From the NCBI GenBank assembly GCA_903826575.1, contig CAIKEU010000029.1, positions 1 to 64,000 of the forward strand: a stretch of DNA of 64,000 nucleotides, read 5' to 3'. Within the stretch, counting starts at the first letter, position 1. Each line of letters begins with the position of its first letter. This document shows positions 59,827-64,000 of this stretch, piece after piece. Both the position numbers and the translations under genes were made by a program. Source of the stretch: an uncultured bacterium (GTDB lineage: Bacteria > Actinomycetota > Actinomycetes > S36-B12 > CAIYMF01). The notes beneath the pieces were generated by a model. The model saw nothing but the letters and a program-made list of their open reading frames with translations. It searched no databases and was not told the origin of the DNA.

Positions 59827-60285
59827 CTAAAGAGCAGCCAAGGCATCCCGGTAATCCTGGGTGCGGCGTGCATCGCCAGGCCCGTTGATGACCATCCAGC
59901 GGATGACACCGGCCTTATCAATGATGAACGTTCCGCGGTTCGGGAATCCGCCCCGCTCGAAGAAAGTGCCATATGCCTGCGAAACCTCACCATGTGGCCA
60001 GAAATCGCTCAGCAGTTGGAAGTCGTACTTCTCTTGCTCAGCGAACACCTTCAGGGTTGGCGCGCTGTCACAGGACACACCGAGTACCACGGTGTCGTCA
60101 TTTTCAAAGACGGCACTCAGATCGCGGATTTCGCAGAGCTCGCCGGTGCAAATATTCGTGAACGCCAGCGGATAGAACACAACAACGACATTCTTCGACC
60201 CACGGTAGGACGAGAGTCGCACCTTCTCACCGAACTGGTTTTCCAACTCAAAATCCGGAGCCTCTTGGCCAACCTCACAAGACAT
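59827..60285 (-). CDS. ahpE: AhpE-type peroxiredoxin
   Basis: The 152-residue one-cysteine peroxiredoxin starts EVGQEAPDFELENQFGE and has the active site VVFYPLAFTNICTGELCEIRDL, with the peroxidatic Cys in ICTGE and the conserved Pro and Thr before it. It reduces hydroperoxides and peroxynitrite. Length and position beside DUF3052 and aceE match mycobacterial AhpE. The ATG at 60285 follows GAGAGG. A second Cys (about residue 50, ELCEI) may form a disulfide. Confidence 0.92.
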   Translation of the reverse strand: MSCEVGQEAPDFELENQFGEKVRLSSYRGSKNVVVVFYPLAFTNICTGELCEIRDLSAVFENDDTVVLGVSCDSAPTLKVFAEQEKYDFQLLSDFWPHGEVSQAYGTFFERGGFPNRGTFIIDKAGVIRWMVINGPGDARRTQDYRDALAAL

Positions 60286-60385
60286 GACGTACCTCTCTGC
60301 ACACGAATCTAGGCCCAACTAAACAACGTGATCGTGGCATAGGTGCGGCCACATTGCAGCGCCGGGTCCTACGAACATGGAGTGC

Positions 60386-60835
60386 CTAGCGACGGCCAGC
60401 CTTTGGTGCCACCAGCCGAGTGCCTTGCCACTCACGCGATGCAGAAATTGTGCTCGTAGATTGCAGTCCGGCAGTTGGTGCCGCGTCCGAAATGTCCGAC
60501 GCTTCAACGTGGCCATCTCGACCAGGTTTGGGTGTCATCAACCAGATCACGCCCTGGTCGGCCAGAAACTCGAGTGCATCGACGAGCACATCTACTAGGT
60601 CGCCATCTTCATCGCGCCACCACAGGAGTACGACATCGACAACGTCGTCGTACTCCAAATCCACGAGCGCGGATTCGGTAACAGCTTCAATGCTCGCGCG
60701 AAGTTCGTCATCACAATCGTCGTCATAGCCGACTTCCTGAACGACCTGTCCCGCGACAAAACCAAGCCGCAGTGCCAAAGCACGAGTGGAATCGCCGTCG
60801 GCGGTGGTCTCGTCGGTACGTGATGTTGTGGTCAT
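60386..60835 (-). CDS. DUF3052 family protein
   Basis: The 149-residue acidic protein belongs to DUF3052: ALRLGFVAGQVVQEVGYDDDCD, then VDVVLLWWRDEDGDLVDVLVDALEFLADQGVIWLMTPKPGRDGHVEASDISDAAPTAGL, where the last part holds conserved PK and the DI motif. Function unknown, although it is nearly universal next to aceE in actinobacteria. It diverges from aceE across a 375-base gap and ends 100 bases before ahpE. Confidence 0.9.
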   Translation of the reverse strand: MTTTSRTDETTADGDSTRALALRLGFVAGQVVQEVGYDDDCDDELRASIEAVTESALVDLEYDDVVDVVLLWWRDEDGDLVDVLVDALEFLADQGVIWLMTPKPGRDGHVEASDISDAAPTAGLQSTSTISASREWQGTRLVAPKAGRR

Positions 60836-61210
60836 GCGCCGTCAATTTCCGGGGTATCAACCGGGCCAAATGGGTGGGCCATGTACGTAGTCCACCGGAC
60901 ATGCAGTCGCTACGCAAGCATTTTGTGCATTCCAATACGTGGCGTTTCGTCTAAATCACAAAAATTTGCGTCACAAGGCTCGAAATCAGGCCGATTTGAG
61001 CCGCAGCGGGAGGTTCCCAACGAACCGCTCGACGTACCTGAGCCACGTCCTGAACATCAACACACCGACGCCCGAGTGCACTAGACGAGACCAAACACGG
61101 CAGGATGGGTATGCAGTAGTCGATGAAGACCTGCTGGCTCGCCCACAAGGCGCCTGCAGTCTCATCAGATTTGGCGCCAGGTAACCACCTGCGAACGAAG
61201 TGAGGTTTAC
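60836..61210. other. 375-base divergent region between DUF3052 and aceE genes
   Basis: No gene is recognised. An inverted repeat with one bulged base, GGCTCGAAATC-aggcc-GATTTGAGCC (60977-61002), is a possible regulator site. An AT-rich stretch near 60950-60970 may hold a promoter. The aceE ribosome site GAGG lies at 61201-61204. Confidence 0.4.
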
Positions 61211-63946
61211 GTGTCTGTCGGACGTGATCGTGATCCGTTGCTGGCCGGTGGTTTACCCACCCAGTACGTCGACGTTGATCCGGGTGAGACCTCTGAGTGG
61301 CTCGAGTCCTTCGACGCCTTGGTCGCTAACGCGGGGGCCTACCGCGCTCGCTACATCATGCTGTCGCTGTTGCGCCGCGCCGCGGAGCAGAATGTTGGTG
61401 TCCCCAGCCTGCGCAGCACTGACTACATCAATACCATTCCGCCTGAGCGAGAGCCGTGGTTCCCCGGCGATGAGGCACTCGAACGCCGCATTCGAGCGTA
61501 TGCCCGCTGGAATGCGGCGATCATGGTGCATCGGGCACAGCGTCCCGGAATTAGCGTTGGTGGTCACATCTCGACGTATGCGTCTACAGCCTCGCTCTAC
61601 GAAGTCGGCTTCAACCACTTCTTTCGCGGCAAAGAACATCCAGGTGGCGGTGACCAGATCTTCTTCCAAGGTCACGGCTCACCAGGCATCTACGCTCGCG
61701 CATATCTCGAGGGTCGACTCGACGAACACCAACTAGATGGCTTCCGTCAAGAACTTTCCCATCCCGGCGGCGGGCTCTCGTCGTATCCACATCCACGTCT
61801 AATGCCCGACTTTTGGGAATTCCCCACCGTCTCGATGGGTCTTGGCCCTCTCAATGCGATCTACCAGGCTCGCTTCAATCGTTATCTCAACGATCGCGGC
61901 ATCAAGGACACGAGCCAGCAGCGTGTCTGGGCGTACCTCGGTGACGGTGAGATGGACGAGGTGGAAAGCCTTGGCGCACTTGGGCTTGCAGCCCGTGAAG
62001 AGCTCGACAACTTAACCTTCGTCGTCAATTGCAACCTGCAACGACTAGATGGTCCAGTACGCGGCAACGGCAAGATCATTCAAGAACTTGAATCATTCTT
62101 CCGGGGCGCCGGCTGGAATGTCATCAAGGTGGTGTGGGGTCGCAAGTGGGACGACCTCCTAGCCCTCGATAACGATGGTGCCCTCGTCAACTTGATGAAC
62201 CGCACCCCCGATGGTGATTTCCAGACGTATAAGACCGAAAACGGCGGCTTCATTCGCGAGAACTTCTTCGGCCGCGATCCCCGCACCCGCAAGATGGTGG
62301 AAACCTGGACGGACGACGAAATCTGGTCGCTCAGCCGCGGTGGTCACGACTACCGCAAGCTATACGCGGCGTATCGTGCCGCCACCGAGCACAAGGGTCA
62401 GCCGACGGTCATCTTGGCGAAGACGATTAAGGGCTGGACTCTTGGCAGTCACTTCGAGGGTCGCAACGCTACGCATCAGATGAAGAAGCTCACGCTCGAC
62501 GATCTCAAGGAATTCCGCGACCGTTTGCAGATTCCGATCGCGGATTCAGAACTCGACGAGAAGTTGCCGCCGTACTACCGGCCCGCTGCCGATCACGAGC
62601 ATATGCAGTACATGATGGAACGACGCCGGGCACTCGGTGGATCGATCCCGACCCGTCGCTACAGTGCCAAAGCCCTCGTCCTACCGGGCGACCCCGTCTA
62701 TGACGTAATGCGGCGAGGCAGTGGTAAGCAGGCAGTCGCTACCACAATGGCATTCGTCCGACTTCTCAAAGACTTGATTCGTGACGAGAACATCGGCCAT
62801 CGAATCGTCCCGATCATCCCTGACGAAGCACGTACCTTTGGCATGGATTCGCTTTTCCCAACGGCAAAGATCTACTCACCGCACGGTCAGACGTACCTGT
62901 CCGTCGACCGCGATCTTGTCTTGGCGTACAAGGAATCCACGTCTGGACAACTGCTACACGAAGGTATCAACGAAGCCGGCTCAGTGGCCTCTTTCACCGC
63001 TGCTGGATCGGCGTATGCCACCCATGGCGAACCCATGATTCCGATCTACATCTTCTACTCAATGTTCGGATTCCAACGTACGGGCGATTCCTTCTGGGCT
63101 GCGATGGATCAGATGGCTCGCGGATTCGTTCTCGGTGCCACCGCCGGCCGCACCACGTTGAACGGCGAGGGTCTGCAGCACGAAGATGGACATTCACCGA
63201 TCCTTGCGGCGACGAATCCTGGCGTTGTTGCCTATGACCCTGCCTACGGCTACGAGGTCGGTCACATCGTGCGCGACGGCCTGCGCCGAATGTACGGCGA
63301 GAATCCTGAAAACATCTTCTACTACCTCACCCTCTACAACGAGCCCTACGTCCAGCCCGAGGAACCCGCTGACGTCGATATCGACGGAATCTTGAAGGGT
63401 ATGCATGTCGTCTCAACCGCCGGAGAAGGAGAGGGTCCGCGGGCACAGATCCTTGCCTCTGGCGTAGGCGTCAATTGGGCGCTTGACGCTCAGCGACTTC
63501 TTCGCGACGACTGGGGTGTCCAAGCAGACGTATGGTCCGTGACGTCATGGGGCGAGCTACGTCGAGATGGGCTTGAGGCCGATCGGTACAACTTGCTGAA
63601 CCCGACATCGGAACGTCAAGTCCCCTACGTCACTGCGCGGCTTTCCGGCCGACCGGGTCCTGTCGTCGCGGTGAGCGATTACATGCGGGAACTGCAGGAC
63701 ATGATTCGTTCATATGTACCAACGGATTACGCGAGTCTAGGAACGGACGGCTGGGGGATGTCCGACACCCGTGGCGCCCTACGTCGGCACTTCCTCGTCG
63801 ACGCACAGAGCATCACGGTTCGCACCCTCGCCTCACTTGCCGAACGCGGTGAATTCGATCACGGTCTCGTTGCGCAGGCAATCGAGCGGTACCAACTGAA
63901 CGATCCCGCTGCAGCGGATGCTGGCAACACGGAAGGCTCTGGCTGA
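61211..63946 (+). CDS. aceE: Pyruvate dehydrogenase E1 component, homodimeric
   Basis: The 911-residue protein is the AceE type of E1. It has [25 protein letters not shown], the thiamine-diphosphate motif [12 protein letters not shown]...NCN (about residues 240-280), and [10 protein letters not shown]-like [10 protein letters not shown]. The C-terminal transketolase half has [36 protein letters not shown]. It decarboxylates pyruvate and reductively acetylates E2 lipoyl groups, feeding acetyl-CoA into the cycle. The GTG at 61211 has GAGG with a 6-base spacer. E2 and E3 are not in the window. Confidence 0.96.
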   Translation: MSVGRDRDPLLAGGLPTQYVDVDPGETSEWLESFDALVANAGAYRARYIMLSLLRRAAEQNVGVPSLRSTDYINTIPPEREPWFPGDEALERRIRAYARWNAAIMVHRAQRPGISVGGHISTYASTASLYEVGFNHFFRGKEHPGGGDQIFFQGHGSPGIYARAYLEGRLDEHQLDGFRQELSHPGGGLSSYPHPRLMPDFWEFPTVSMGLGPLNAIYQARFNRYLNDRGIKDTSQQRVWAYLGDGEMDEVESLGALGLAAREELDNLTFVVNCNLQRLDGPVRGNGKIIQELESFFRGAGWNVIKVVWGRKWDDLLALDNDGALVNLMNRTPDGDFQTYKTENGGFIRENFFGRDPRTRKMVETWTDDEIWSLSRGGHDYRKLYAAYRAATEHKGQPTVILAKTIKGWTLGSHFEGRNATHQMKKLTLDDLKEFRDRLQIPIADSELDEKLPPYYRPAADHEHMQYMMERRRALGGSIPTRRYSAKALVLPGDPVYDVMRRGSGKQAVATTMAFVRLLKDLIRDENIGHRIVPIIPDEARTFGMDSLFPTAKIYSPHGQTYLSVDRDLVLAYKESTSGQLLHEGINEAGSVASFTAAGSAYATHGEPMIPIYIFYSMFGFQRTGDSFWAAMDQMARGFVLGATAGRTTLNGEGLQHEDGHSPILAATNPGVVAYDPAYGYEVGHIVRDGLRRMYGENPENIFYYLTLYNEPYVQPEEPADVDIDGILKGMHVVSTAGEGEGPRAQILASGVGVNWALDAQRLLRDDWGVQADVWSVTSWGELRRDGLEADRYNLLNPTSERQVPYVTARLSGRPGPVVAVSDYMRELQDMIRSYVPTDYASLGTDGWGMSDTRGALRRHFLVDAQSITVRTLASLAERGEFDHGLVAQAIERYQLNDPAAADAGNTEGSG

Positions 63947-63961
63947 TCTGATTCGCAGGAG

Positions 63962-63994
63962 ATGCACGCGCTCTTAACCGAGGGTCGCGTGCAT
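63962..63994 (+). terminator. Probable aceE terminator
   Basis: ATGCACGCG (63962-63970) pairs with CGCGTGCAT (63986-63994), followed by TT. The 15-base loop holds a small CTC/GAG inner pairing. It lies 15 bases after the aceE stop, at the window edge. Confidence 0.6.
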
Positions 63995-64000
63995 TTCCCA

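Overview
The window is one stretch of an actinobacterial chromosome. The evidence is an F420-dependent NADP reductase, GlnE next to a GlnA2-type glutamine synthetase, a polyphosphate glucokinase, a fused RNase H/phosphatase, a DUF3052 protein and a single-chain AceE-type pyruvate dehydrogenase. The order glnE, glnA2, panB, RNase H/phosphatase, zinc-ribbon protein, ahpE, DUF3052, aceE is the order I recall from the mycobacterial chromosome (Rv2221c to Rv2241), with extra genes inserted here. Base composition looks moderately GC-rich. I cannot name the genus.

Positions 1-24190 are mostly catabolic. A minus-strand operon (6793 to 152) encodes a GntR regulator, a sugar-binding lipoprotein, two CUT1 permeases, a PfkB kinase, a SIS-domain protein and a PhyH-type dioxygenase. 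Its first six genes match the layout of fructosamine (frl-type) operons. A second cluster (6898-19390) has another CUT1 transporter, a 2-oxoglutarate-semialdehyde-type aldehyde dehydrogenase, an IlvD/Edd dehydratase, a U32-like protein and a degenerate M24 protein. Facing these are an IclR regulator, a zinc alcohol dehydrogenase, an SMP-30 lactonase and a DHDPS-family enzyme. Together these supply every step of a non-phosphorylative (Weimberg-like) oxidation of a sugar to 2-oxoglutarate. An L,D-transpeptidase follows, whose ribosome binding site and start codon lie in a perfect inverted repeat. Then come an Old-Yellow-Enzyme/FAD/4Fe-4S reductase with a divergent TetR gene, and an MFS transporter.

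Positions 24191-40575 carry core metabolism: GlnE, a class I glutamine amidotransferase, a GlnA2-like synthetase, glutamine-dependent NAD synthetase, PanB, F420:NADP reductase, a lysine/alanine-rich histone-H1-like protein, methionine aminopeptidase, polyphosphate glucokinase and a MarR regulator. A TetR-MFS drug-efflux operon has a clear palindromic operator.

Positions 40621-45730 form an envelope locus: a small LPKTG-anchored Ser/Pro/Thr-repeat protein, two paralogous secreted proteins with an N-terminal DUF11-like domain and a C-terminal FMN-binding domain with an SGAT flavinylation motif, and a divergent two-domain multicopper oxidase broken by one in-frame TAA. I judge this candidate extracellular flavin/copper redox locus the most unusual part of the window.

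Positions 45909-64000 hold a homocysteine methyltransferase, RNase P RNA just downstream of an RNB-domain ribonuclease, a CAP-domain secreted protein, YaaA, a GH76-like protein, RNase H/phosphatase and its zinc-ribbon neighbour, thioredoxin, and an operon pairing a thiamine-precursor-type ABC transporter with a P-loop kinase and a sulfurtransferase. These are followed by a YefM-RelE toxin-antitoxin pair, tRNA-Val(UAC), AhpE, DUF3052 and aceE.
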